Origin: Chitinophagales bacterium
GTDB lineage: Bacteria; Bacteroidota; Bacteroidia; Chitinophagales; Saprospiraceae
DNA: 10,168 nucleotides
Assembly: GCA_013298445.1 (NCBI GenBank)
Contig: JAAFHQ010000147.1
Location: 1-10,168, forward strand
Reading direction: 5' to 3'
Both the position numbers and the translations under genes were made by a program. Positions 1-8,393 of this stretch are shown one piece after another. Numbering within the stretch: position 1 is the first letter of the stretch; every line of letters begins with the position of its first letter. The notes below the pieces were generated by a model, which saw only the letters and a program-made list of their open reading frames with translations, was not told where the DNA came from and did not search any database.

Positions 1-1069
1 CGGTTAGTGGTTCCGCTGGGCTTTTTTCATCGAGGCTAGGTGATGGTATAACCTTTGCAGTCTTTTTGGGTATTGTTTTTTGGGGAGGTCTGATGCCTTC
101 CCGCTCAAAAAAAGCCTTTAAACCCGGATATTTTGTCTTTTTTGCAAATGCTAGCAGAACAAAGATGGATTGCATTTTTATCAAGATACCTCGATTAAAG
201 ACCAAACGGAGAAGGTCATTTGGAGTAGGTTTTGCTGCTGTTTTTGCCAACTCTGTCAATACGATTGTCCAACATTCGACTTCGAGCCCACGCCCTGCTT
301 GCGTAAGGTAGCGAGACAACATTTGTTTCCATTCTGAGGGCCTCAGGTTGGGTTTATTTGCGATTATTTTTTCACCTACTGCTAGGCTGAGCCAGGTGTT
401 TAGGGCTGGGTCGGTTTCCAAACCCATTGCCTGAAGGCGTTGGGGAGAAGCTGCCGCTTCAGTTATGGCCTTCCCAGCGTGGTTCAGTTCTGCAAAAATG
501 GCATACAGGCTGGCTGCATTGTGGCCGGTGAACAACTCGGTGACATGTTGCAAAAAACTGCCGGGATATTGGAGGACCAGGCGTTGAAGAGCATGCGGGC
601 TAGTGTTCAACAAATGCCGCAATTGCGCGACAGCCCCGGCATCCAGCCCCAAGGCTTCCAGTATTTTTTGCTGCCATTCCTGTTCTGGGGCTGGGCTGAT
701 GTGGCGGGGTAAATTGCCATGTTGCAAAAAATGCAACCACTGCTCAAAGTATCCGCTGCGTAGTGGCAATACCTGGGTGCCAGGGGATTTTTTGCTGACT
801 GCAGTTTTTATGGCTTGCTCCAGGTTGATGAGCAACTCGTTAAGCCATCCTCCCGAAACTATCTCGTGCTCGGTCAAGGCGCCGAGGTTTATTTCCAGTT
901 TTTCGATTCTGATTAATTCGTCTGCTGGGGTCAGTTTGTCGAAAAGTGCCTCCATGGCTGGTGCCACCGCTTCCCAATAAACCTGGCTCATCGTTTGTTG
1001 CAAGGCAAAGGCATCCTTACTACCTTGCAGTTTCACTTCAATGACTTGTTTCCCGATGATGTGCCGCAT
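1..1069 (-). CDS. Contractile injection system tape-measure protein, Afp14-like (3' end outside window)
   Basis: An open frame starts at the ATG at 1067-1069 and runs without a stop to the window edge, giving 356 residues of an incomplete protein. The first 65 residues follow the CIS tape-measure (CIS_TMP) N-terminal pattern: MRHIIGKQVIEVKLQG, a helix containing LQQTMSQVYWEAVAPAMEAL, then IRIEKLEINLG (53-63). A second family-like element is YFEQWLHFLQHGNLP (107-121), matching the 'FL..G.LP' motif of these proteins. The rest looks helical, ending in a Pro/Lys/Ser-rich linker from about residue 327. In this family the protein is thought to set the length of the inner tube and to act while the particle is assembled on the baseplate. 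It starts 12 nt after the stop of the baseplate gene, so the two are almost certainly one transcript and probably translationally coupled. That gap (GAGCAACAGGGT) has only a weak purine-rich ribosome site. An ATPase of the Afp15 type would be expected downstream. Confidence 0.87.
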   Translation of the reverse strand, partial: MRHIIGKQVIEVKLQGSKDAFALQQTMSQVYWEAVAPAMEALFDKLTPADELIRIEKLEINLGALTEHEIVSGGWLNELLINLEQAIKTAVSKKSPGTQVLPLRSGYFEQWLHFLQHGNLPRHISPAPEQEWQQKILEALGLDAGAVAQLRHLLNTSPHALQRLVLQYPGSFLQHVTELFTGHNAASLYAIFAELNHAGKAITEAAASPQRLQAMGLETDPALNTWLSLAVGEKIIANKPNLRPSEWKQMLSRYLTQAGRGLEVECWTIVLTELAKTAAKPTPNDLLRLVFNRGILIKMQSIFVLLAFAKKTKYPGLKAFFEREGIRPPQKTIPKKTAKVIPSPSLDEKSPAEPLT

Positions 1070-1081
1070 ACCCTGTTGCTC

Positions 1082-4000
1082 TTATTGTTTCAGCATTTTT
1101 ATAAATCGGTCGACTTGTTTTTTTCCAAAAACACGGCTTACTTTTTTATCCTCATCCCAATGATCAATGACCCATTTAAGGTTGAATCCCCTTTTCGTTA
1201 GTTTTTTTAGCAATTCACTTAGCGCTTTTTCATTTGAAAAAGTATTCCCTTCTGCTTCCTTGTTTATCGCCTTGTCCAAAAAATGCCAGATGGCATTTTT
1301 TAGAAGCACCACTTCCGGCAAGTTGCCCGATGCAAGGTCGGGGGTATTTTTAAGCAGGAATTCAAGGTGTTTTTTGAATTCACTAAAGTTTCCATCTCCG
1401 CTCAAAAAACTGTTTGCCAGGCGATCGTAAATTTGAAGTTCGCCGATTTGCCGTTCAAGAGCGAAGGTGTTCGATTTTCGTTCATTCATGCGGTTATTGA
1501 ACTGTCTTTGGGCGGTGTTGATATTGACAGTAGAGGTTGTCGGCTCAGGCAGGGATGGTTGTTCTTCAGCTTTGTGTTTAGGCGAATCAACTACTTTATG
1601 TTTCCCGCAACCACAGTCTTTCTCCCCTTCACCTGGCTCGGGTTCGCACCAGCTATAGGGGTGCAGGGAAGTAAGGGTCTGTACCATACAACAGCGAAGG
1701 TTGCAGCCGTTGGCACGATCCTCGTCGACCTCGTGCTCTTCCTTGCAACAACCGGGCATTTGGCGACAATCCATGCCATTGACTGGACATTGCATCCAGG
1801 TCAGCCAGTTTTGGTAGACCTCTTCAAATTTGCAGAGTTGTCGAGGACTCAACCATACGATGTTGAGCGCGATGTGGGCTGGTGCTTCCAGATAAAGCAC
1901 ATGTTGGAAAAAGGTCCGGGCATCCTCATCGTGGAAACGTTTCATCCAGGCAGGCAGCACTAAGGTTGCCCAAAATGAATACATGTCAGCCAATGGATAA
2001 TAAATGATCGGTGGATTTGCCTCTTTTTCACAGGGATCTTTTTCAAGGGGATTGTCCACCCAGCACAGGCTGCAGGAGGTGTCGGGAGAGCCTTGCAGCA
2101 GACAGGGATTACAGGGCTGAATGCTTTGCGCTTCACCACGACAGGGCTTGTCTTCAGTTTGTTTCGGAGCACAATCCTCCACACATGGTCGCAGGAGAAT
2201 ATGTTCCAGCAAATGCATTCCTTCTGCTAAGGTGCATTCTTTTGCCAAGGCCATGCTTTGGTCTCGACTATATTTATCTTCAAATAAGCAAGGTGTTTTT
2301 CCGAGGATGCAACAGGTGTCCACCAATTCGATGGAATAGGGCCCACAATCCTTTTCGGAGAGAATGCGGTATTCATAGCGTTTATCGCCAGTCTTTATTT
2401 TTTCAATGATTTCAAAAATAGTACCTGCATATTTTAACGATTCTTGTTCCGTATCAAAAGATTTGGTGCTAGTAAAAAGCGTCTCACATTCGAAGCTTTC
2501 TGGCTCGTCTTCAGCGCAGCCGCAGGGTTGTGTGATGGGTTTTGGGCTGTCTGTTTTTTTGTACTTTAGCCGGACATAATATTTGCCATTGAGTAAATAA
2601 GCCTCCCGCTTTATTTCTTCCAGTAGTAATGGCTTTTTGATGCCTTCCAAAGCGGCCTGCGCTTCTACTTCCGTATCATACCAGCAAGGATGCACCGCGA
2701 CCCTGTAACATTCGTCTACGACATAAAAGCCGTATTGCAAGGTGTTTGTAGCTGGATTGGTTTCTTCGAAAGGGTAGAATGCCTGATCTCCTTGTGCGGC
2801 AAAGAGGAAGCGTTCAACACCGTAATGAGCACAATCATCGCCATGCAATTCTGGACTCGGATCACAAGGGCTGGATGGAACGGGTTCATCACAATGAGCA
2901 TCTCTCCCCCAAGCCTCGTCGAGGCTGGCGTACGGCCATTGGCTGGTTACGAGTACCTCCCGGATTTCTACCTGGAATTTTTGACCAGCTGTGCTTGGAT
3001 TTTCGCAATCGCTATCAATGACTCCAATTCTACAATTGTCATCACAAGCGAGCAGTTGCATCAATTTTCTAAAACCCTGCCAAGCTTTTTCAAAGGTATC
3101 GTAACAAGCCCAGCTTTGCCAGTCGAAGCGATCGGCGGCTTTGTCAAACAGGCGGAAATAGTACTTTCGGGTTTTATGGCCGTTTTCCCAAACATCAAAA
3201 TAACGAACCGGGAAACTCCGCGCCCATTCCACCAGTTCGGGAATATCATTTTCAAATTCCGGGGCAATCGCAGCAATAAAATCGCCAATTTTGCCACAAT
3301 CGTCAGGCCGGGGCTTAAAGCAATCCTTGGTGCAAATTTTCTTTCCTGGACCGTAGTTTTCTTCATAGGAGCCAACTTGCAAAATTTCCAGAAACTGCTC
3401 CTGGTAGGCCGCTATGGCCAGTGCTTCGGTATCGTATCCTTTGATGCTGTGAAACAATTCCGACATTGAGCCTCCGCCGATGCGACCCTTGATCACGAAA
3501 TGGTATTTGCAGACGCAGTTTTCACCAGTAGGTTTTTGGACGACGTCGTAGCAGACCTCCAGCCAGGTGTAGTCGCTCGGTTTTTTGATGCATTGGTCGT
3601 TGCGATTTTTTTCGGCTTCTTCCTTGGTATAACTGGCCCGCCTGGGGTGATAATCGCCACGGTAGGGGAGGGGAACCGGCTCGAACCAGTTTCGAGCGGC
3701 CTCTTTATCCTCAATTTTTAATGGCGGATAACAGGTTATATCGTCCTTGATAATATCGGGGTTGTCTAGTTGCGTATTGCAAGGCAGCACTGCGAACGGG
3801 ATTCCTTTTTTCACCAAGCGAAAACAATATTGCTGCACACCAGCCGAAGGATGTACCCAAGCCGAATAACTCTTTACTGGCTCGGCCAGTTGTGTGGAAG
3901 TAAAATCCAAAAACTGTTGCACATCTGTTTGTTGCACAACCTTATCCCTGATCGTTCGGGCAATCGGCATTTTTTTGCCGGGCATTGAGACGGTCAGCCA

Positions 4001-7000
4001 TTGATTTTGGCCTTCACTCACCAATGTCAATTGCGCCTGATGAAGATCTTTTACAAAACTGTGGTAAGCCTGTCTGACTTCATCTTTATCCTTTTGCCCA
4101 TTCTTAGCCTTAAACTCCTGAATGCTCTCGAATAAAGGTTCGTATTGACCATCTGGAGAGATCCAATAATAACAAAATCGATAACCAGAAGCTCTTTCAA
4201 TGATAGATAAAGTAAACAGCTGGGATTGAACCATTTCAGCCACTTGTGCCATAACCTGATTCAGATTGCTGCCATTCTCCGGTTTTATTGCAACTGTTTG
4301 CTTTGCTGAAGGGTCTGCTATTTGATTTAAAAAAATTAGGAAGGCTTGGAAGGCTGCTTCTTCGCTAGGGTATTCATCTGCCGCTGTAAGTAGGGGCGTA
4401 TTTTGGGGTGTAAATTGACGGAAGATGTAAGTGGGTAATTCTTGATTGGTCGCCCAAGGTTCCGGGTGTTTTTTCAAGGCCTTTAGCATAGCCTGCAGGG
4501 CTTTGTCGCGCTCGGAAGGCGTGTCGAAAGCTTGTGGTACTTCGGCAATGAAATTGTTCAGTTGGTCTTTGAGCAGGAAGATATAGTTTAAATTGGTTGC
4601 ATCGCCCGATTTTACATACCGATCTGCGATTACGCCGACTTTGTGTGCCTCTTTGAATGCGTCTAGTGCGTCATCATTGGTAGCATAAAGGCCATAGCTG
4701 GAAAGCAAGGCTTCCCCTTTTTCATTGTTGATGTTAAAGCCCCAACAGTTATCATGGGTAGCCATTTTAGGCTTCACTTTTTTCTGCTCAAAAACCCTGA
4801 TGCAAGCGGAGATAAGTGCTTCAGGATTGTTTGAGTCAGCATCCAGTTCCTTGGTACATGCAATAAGCCCCGCTTTGTCATTGTATAAGTTTATCCGAAA
4901 TCGATTTGATTCGAGCCCTTCAGCACTGTAATTCTTTGGATTGATTCCCCATTCTTTGGCTTGCCGCCATGCGGTTGTCGCTTTGTCCGCGTCTGCAAAG
5001 ATCCTATTGCTATGTAAAGCAATTTTAGCTCCCAGACTGATCTCCCATTTAAAGCCCTTACCGGCTTTAAAGAGCATGTTTTTGTCGGCGCAGGTTGCTG
5101 TAAGGTCTGTTATAGCAGCCGACTCATTTGGAAAGAGTGTGCTTGAAGAAATATACTTTTTCTGTACACCATCATATAGTTTCCAGCTGTATTTGCCTTC
5201 ATATTTTTCGGTTGAGCTTTTAAATTCTGCAATATTGAGATAAGCTTTTTTGTTGCCTTCTAAGGGTATCAGTTTCAGCGCGTTGTTCTCCCTGTTGATC
5301 GTGTTAATGAATTCGTTTACTCGTTCAGGAGATTCTGCCTCTAGCCTTGAATCGACTTGGGTTTTTCCTTCTTCGATCACCTCATTTTTTTGGTTTCTCA
5401 GCGCCAGCGTATAGATATTGTTGATTATTATATTGTCATCTCCTGATTTTTTGGCAAACAGGGCTTCGATTTGCTTGCCTTTTTTCTCGGCTTCCTCATA
5501 CGTACCAAATTTGCCGGGGTACTGGAACTGAACATAAGCAGCCCGGATGCCAAGACTATATTTTTTGACTGAATCAAAATCAATCTGGAAGGGAGTCTCC
5601 GATTTTAGGGCTTGATGGAGGGCCGCAGCCACCTTTTCACCAGTGGACTGTGCAGGTATCGGATCCTGAGAAACAAGCCAGCTGGTGCCTTGCCAATCAT
5701 TGAGCACGACTTCATAAGGTAGTTTTTTTTCATACACCTCCACATTGCAAAGCGAGTGACGGCGATCGTCGGCAAAACCAGCCAGCGACATGGCCCGACG
5801 CTCGAAGCCCGAAATATTGTGTGTACCCCAAGAAGGTTGAAGGTAATCGAAGGCACGGCCCCGATTGCGGCTGATGTCGTCATAGTTCGACAGGAATCGG
5901 GATTTATCCTCGACACTGGTGCGCCGACGAGCCTGTTCGTCTTGGATCTGGCCGAACATCATTGCAGCGTATTCCGTGAATTTTTCAGAAAAACGGGACA
6001 ATAAATGATCGAGAAACGATTCCCGGCGCTTGAGGTAAGCCGTTTCGTTTTCCGCCAGATTTTGGAGAAACAATGCATAGTCAATCGAGCGGGACACGAT
6101 CTGGAAAGTATATATCCAGGTGCTACTGTTTTCGTAGCGGATTTTATTGAGGTTTTGCTCCCAGGTGCCCAAAAAGGCAGTCAAGCGGGCATTGCTTTCC
6201 GCTTCATGTTCAAACTTATAACGCCCTGTGCCGATCAATACCAAATTGTTGACGGTCGAAAATCGCAGCATGAAAAACCAGCCTGAGTTATCTTGTCGGA
6301 TGTCTATTTCGTACTGCTTTTTGTCTAGTGCCCGCTTGATGTTGTTTGCTGTGCTATCCCGCCGAAATGCCCGTTTAAACCCAGCGAGAGCAATAAGCTC
6401 GTCGCAATTGCTGGCCTCCGGTTCATAGCAAGCGCCAGGCGAGGAAACGACTAATTTGCCGTTCAAAGTAGCTTTTATTTTGCAGAGGGCATTTTCCAAA
6501 TCATCATCAAGGAAAACGGGTAGCGCCATCACCGCCCCTTCCACAATGCCTTGATCTTTGGCCGCAAATAGCCTGAGCAACTTATTCAAACCCGGGGTCA
6601 GGTCAGGGTTTAATTGCGCTGAATAAGCAGTATGCCGCTGTGCCGCAGGACGTAATGATTCCTGCTGGAGGGAAAACAAGTCTCTCAAATGATTTAGCTG
6701 CTGTAGGTAATCGGCCAACAATTGGTCAAAAAACAAAAGGTATCCCTGAAACTGAAGGGCTTGAGTTCGACGGAGTAAAGAAGCAGATTCGGGGAGGCCA
6801 GTGTCACCAATGCCGTACACCCTGGGGAAATCATTTTGGATTGAAATGTAATCAGCAAGATCCTCCCGTAAAATACCGGAAGGAATGGCTGTATTTAAAA
6901 ACTCATCAGAAAGCCTGGACTTGCGGTAGCGGGTCAGTTCGGCATGTACCTTTTTCTTATTTACGGGAATGACACCTGTAGTTGTTGAAAACTGGATATT

Positions 7001-8341
7001 GGTCAGCGGAGTGCCGTTGACCAGCTCATCAAGAACAAAAACGGGGACGGTATCCTTAAACAATTGAAAGCGCCATTTTGATTGAGAAATACCTTCATCG
7101 CAACAATTATATTCAGGGTCGTCAGAACCTTGTTGTTCTCCCTTTTTAACGGAATTTACACATAAGTTTTTAACAGAATAAACCCCCTCTACGCTATGAA
7201 TAACGGAATATAAATCAGAAAGATGTAGCTCTTTTTTTAGAGAAATACTTTCCAGCTCTTCCGTATCTATAAAACCAAAACTTTGAAAGACAGCTTCAGC
7301 CGTATTGTCAAAAAGGCCTGCACAAATGTCGGCAGCACCCGATTCTTGGAGCCCTTTTTCAAAAACAGACTTGAGGGAATGTGGACGCCCGGAAAAAATT
7401 TCTTCGATGGGGCTACCTTTTTCCAACAAGGCTTGCAAGGAATAGAATCGTGCAGTAGGTGAGATGTAATCGGTCAGGCGGCGCAAAATTTCGGCATATA
7501 CCTTATCTGCATCAGTGCCAGGAAGGACTTCTACTTCAGCGCACAAACCTACCTTTTGGGGACACAGAATGGTAATGTCTTCAAAGTCTTCGCAGAGGTT
7601 GCGGTGTGCCGATAGTACACATTGTACCTGCTTAAAGAATGCCGTTCTTTTTTTCCGTGTTTCAGTAACGCATTTTTCAAGGTCAAAATCTGTTTGACCT
7701 TGCTCGCATTCTTTCCAACATTTTTTTTCTTGCTCTTTTTCTTGTTCCAATTCCTCGTACAAATCCTTTTCCAACTCCAGATAGACATGGTACAGACCGT
7801 TCAGGTCAATACATGCTGTGGCATCGGACGATTTTTTACATCCACAGTCCTTTACTTTGTTGTCAGTGAGTGCGTGCTCAGTTTTGGGGCTAGAGACTTC
7901 GGTATCACATTCGCAGCAACACAATTGGCCAGTTTTTGTATCAAGATAAAGTTGAGGATTTCGCTTTTCCACTGGCTCTAGCCAAGCGTTGCGTACTCCA
8001 TCAATTTCCAGGAGTAGCTTGCGGTAGTCAGTAACGGTAAGCGGGTTGCAGGATAGGATTTCGGCTGGGGTGAAAAAATTGTCATCCTGCAAGCCATCTT
8101 TCTGCGCCAGCAGGTCTTCGATGGGCAGGGAGCTGCGATAGCCCAGATCGAGCAGGGCATAACAGAGCACTTCGAGTGTCGTAATACCGGGGTCGTGGGT
8201 ATTGTGGTCCGTCCAAATTTTGCCGGAGAGGTTACCGATGTGCTGTAGCCCTTCTTCCCGCAACCGATTAAAGTTCAAGTGTGGGGGCAAACCATCGTCG
8301 TTTTGCCGGATAACTTTGCTATGTGGGGTGGTTTCGGCCAT
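1082..8341 (-). CDS. Giant eCIS baseplate protein, Afp12/gp6-like, with internal repeats
   Basis: A complete 2419-residue protein, probably the second baseplate wedge component of an eCIS. The N-terminus has the family hallmark around residues 22-75: LNFNRLREEG, then WTDHNTHDPGITTLEVLCYA and LLDLGYR. Next come TPAEILSCNPLTVTDYRKLL (91-110), a Cys-rich, charged insertion (138-260), a segment ending in SDLYSVIHSVEGVYSVKNL (375-393), IQNDFPRVYGIG with FQGYLLFFDQLLADYLQQL (501-549), and a conserved block with FLDHLLSRF and NRGRAFDYL plus SGFERR (776-849). Residues about 866-1985 form a long run of degenerate repeats. The C-terminal family module follows: HLLEHILLRPC (2043-2053), a Cys-rich insertion, then YSFWATLVLPAWMKRF (2121-2136) and EAPAHIALNIVWLS (2152-2165). 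A linker and a helical tail of about 130 residues close the protein. The ATG at 8341 is preceded by an A-rich leader without a Shine-Dalgarno, usual in Bacteroidota, and the conserved N-terminus begins about 20 residues in. I see no signal peptide or membrane segment, which fits assembly in the cytoplasm. About 75 cysteines are present, which is high. The family call is firm; the roles of the insertions are unknown. Confidence 0.88.
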   Translation of the reverse strand: MAETTPHSKVIRQNDDGLPPHLNFNRLREEGLQHIGNLSGKIWTDHNTHDPGITTLEVLCYALLDLGYRSSLPIEDLLAQKDGLQDDNFFTPAEILSCNPLTVTDYRKLLLEIDGVRNAWLEPVEKRNPQLYLDTKTGQLCCCECDTEVSSPKTEHALTDNKVKDCGCKKSSDATACIDLNGLYHVYLELEKDLYEELEQEKEQEKKCWKECEQGQTDFDLEKCVTETRKKRTAFFKQVQCVLSAHRNLCEDFEDITILCPQKVGLCAEVEVLPGTDADKVYAEILRRLTDYISPTARFYSLQALLEKGSPIEEIFSGRPHSLKSVFEKGLQESGAADICAGLFDNTAEAVFQSFGFIDTEELESISLKKELHLSDLYSVIHSVEGVYSVKNLCVNSVKKGEQQGSDDPEYNCCDEGISQSKWRFQLFKDTVPVFVLDELVNGTPLTNIQFSTTTGVIPVNKKKVHAELTRYRKSRLSDEFLNTAIPSGILREDLADYISIQNDFPRVYGIGDTGLPESASLLRRTQALQFQGYLLFFDQLLADYLQQLNHLRDLFSLQQESLRPAAQRHTAYSAQLNPDLTPGLNKLLRLFAAKDQGIVEGAVMALPVFLDDDLENALCKIKATLNGKLVVSSPGACYEPEASNCDELIALAGFKRAFRRDSTANNIKRALDKKQYEIDIRQDNSGWFFMLRFSTVNNLVLIGTGRYKFEHEAESNARLTAFLGTWEQNLNKIRYENSSTWIYTFQIVSRSIDYALFLQNLAENETAYLKRRESFLDHLLSRFSEKFTEYAAMMFGQIQDEQARRRTSVEDKSRFLSNYDDISRNRGRAFDYLQPSWGTHNISGFERRAMSLAGFADDRRHSLCNVEVYEKKLPYEVVLNDWQGTSWLVSQDPIPAQSTGEKVAAALHQALKSETPFQIDFDSVKKYSLGIRAAYVQFQYPGKFGTYEEAEKKGKQIEALFAKKSGDDNIIINNIYTLALRNQKNEVIEEGKTQVDSRLEAESPERVNEFINTINRENNALKLIPLEGNKKAYLNIAEFKSSTEKYEGKYSWKLYDGVQKKYISSSTLFPNESAAITDLTATCADKNMLFKAGKGFKWEISLGAKIALHSNRIFADADKATTAWRQAKEWGINPKNYSAEGLESNRFRINLYNDKAGLIACTKELDADSNNPEALISACIRVFEQKKVKPKMATHDNCWGFNINNEKGEALLSSYGLYATNDDALDAFKEAHKVGVIADRYVKSGDATNLNYIFLLKDQLNNFIAEVPQAFDTPSERDKALQAMLKALKKHPEPWATNQELPTYIFRQFTPQNTPLLTAADEYPSEEAAFQAFLIFLNQIADPSAKQTVAIKPENGSNLNQVMAQVAEMVQSQLFTLSIIERASGYRFCYYWISPDGQYEPLFESIQEFKAKNGQKDKDEVRQAYHSFVKDLHQAQLTLVSEGQNQWLTVSMPGKKMPIARTIRDKVVQQTDVQQFLDFTSTQLAEPVKSYSAWVHPSAGVQQYCFRLVKKGIPFAVLPCNTQLDNPDIIKDDITCYPPLKIEDKEAARNWFEPVPLPYRGDYHPRRASYTKEEAEKNRNDQCIKKPSDYTWLEVCYDVVQKPTGENCVCKYHFVIKGRIGGGSMSELFHSIKGYDTEALAIAAYQEQFLEILQVGSYEENYGPGKKICTKDCFKPRPDDCGKIGDFIAAIAPEFENDIPELVEWARSFPVRYFDVWENGHKTRKYYFRLFDKAADRFDWQSWACYDTFEKAWQGFRKLMQLLACDDNCRIGVIDSDCENPSTAGQKFQVEIREVLVTSQWPYASLDEAWGRDAHCDEPVPSSPCDPSPELHGDDCAHYGVERFLFAAQGDQAFYPFEETNPATNTLQYGFYVVDECYRVAVHPCWYDTEVEAQAALEGIKKPLLLEEIKREAYLLNGKYYVRLKYKKTDSPKPITQPCGCAEDEPESFECETLFTSTKSFDTEQESLKYAGTIFEIIEKIKTGDKRYEYRILSEKDCGPYSIELVDTCCILGKTPCLFEDKYSRDQSMALAKECTLAEGMHLLEHILLRPCVEDCAPKQTEDKPCRGEAQSIQPCNPCLLQGSPDTSCSLCWVDNPLEKDPCEKEANPPIIYYPLADMYSFWATLVLPAWMKRFHDEDARTFFQHVLYLEAPAHIALNIVWLSPRQLCKFEEVYQNWLTWMQCPVNGMDCRQMPGCCKEEHEVDEDRANGCNLRCCMVQTLTSLHPYSWCEPEPGEGEKDCGCGKHKVVDSPKHKAEEQPSLPEPTTSTVNINTAQRQFNNRMNERKSNTFALERQIGELQIYDRLANSFLSGDGNFSEFKKHLEFLLKNTPDLASGNLPEVVLLKNAIWHFLDKAINKEAEGNTFSNEKALSELLKKLTKRGFNLKWVIDHWDEDKKVSRVFGKKQVDRFIKMLKQ
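2030..2185 (-). other. CxxC-rich, zinc-ribbon-like segment in the giant baseplate protein
   Basis: Residues 2053-2104 separate the conserved HLLEHILLRP motif from the YSFWATLVLPAW motif. The segment has eight cysteines, including CNPC (2077-2080) and CSLC (2090-2093), two CxxC pairs nine residues apart. This spacing is typical of structural zinc sites. No homologous named domain is recognised. Confidence 0.45.
2387..5746 (-). repeat. Array of degenerate ~40-residue protein modules inside the giant baseplate protein
   Basis: Residues about 866-1985 of the baseplate protein can be read as up to 18 variants of one module. Each has an aromatic-led strand, a short turn, a second strand often ending in Ser/Ala, an acidic turn, then an Ala-rich helix. 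The clearest run is residues 1051-1343: YSWKLYDGVQKKYISSSTLF, FKWEISLGAKIALHSNRIF, NRFRINLYNDKAGLIACT, CWGFNINNEKGEALLSSYGL, YIFLLKDQLNNFIAEVPQAF and YIFRQFTPQNTPLLTAADEY. Each is followed by a stretch like DALDAFKEAHK or SEEAAFQAFLIFLNQ. The pattern resembles the DUF1508/YegP fold by eye. The copies are too diverged to show as DNA repeats. Later units (after about 1500) are longer, Cys-rich and less certain. A weaker unit may also occur earlier, at about 677-727. Confidence 0.6.
7562..7930 (-). other. N-terminal Cys-rich, charged insertion in the giant baseplate protein
   Basis: Residues about 138-260 interrupt the conserved N-terminal baseplate core. They contain LCCCECDTEV (140-149), KDCGCKK (165-170), then a strongly charged, probably helical or short coiled-coil stretch with EKDLYEELEQEKEQEKKC (191-208), and further cysteines at 212, 224, 241, 250 and 260. 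Thirteen cysteines fall within about 120 residues. I cannot assign a known domain. Metal binding or cross-linking is possible but unproven. Confidence 0.5.
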
Positions 8342-8370
8342 GGTTTTTATTCAATGCTCACAGATGTATG

Positions 8371-8378
8371 GATTACTT
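8371..8378 (-). repeat. 8-bp direct repeat, copy 2 (AAGTAATC)
   Basis: AAGTAATC on the minus strand, identical to the copy at 8394-8401. Start-to-start spacing is 23 bp, close to two helical turns. Such spacing could suit a dimeric regulator, but an 8-bp match in AT-rich spacer DNA can also arise by chance, so no function is claimed. Confidence 0.35.
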
Positions 8379-8393
8379 CTGGTGCTAAAAAAC

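Noticed and set aside
1..300. Plus-strand open frame at 66-311 as a small gene
   Set aside because: It is antisense to the tape-measure gene, whose frame runs open to the window edge, and it has no recognisable features.
1367..1963. A 198-residue open frame on the plus strand
   Set aside because: Antisense to the conserved YSFWATLVLPAW region of the baseplate protein; its composition looks like reverse-strand coding and no family is recognised.
2690..3469. A 259-residue open frame on the plus strand
   Set aside because: It lies wholly antisense to the giant baseplate gene, has no recognisable domain, and the opposite strand shows clear family motifs on both sides. It is a shadow frame.
1082..8341. 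Reading the 2419-residue frame as an adhesin or surface repeat protein
   Set aside because: There is no signal peptide, membrane anchor or sorting domain, and both ends carry eCIS baseplate motifs.
8361..8392. Possible Bacteroidota-type promoter (TACATCTG as -7, T-run as -33) in the spacer
   Set aside because: The -7 has a mismatch to TAnnTTTG and the upstream element lacks TTTG. The match is too weak to claim, and operon read-through explains expression.
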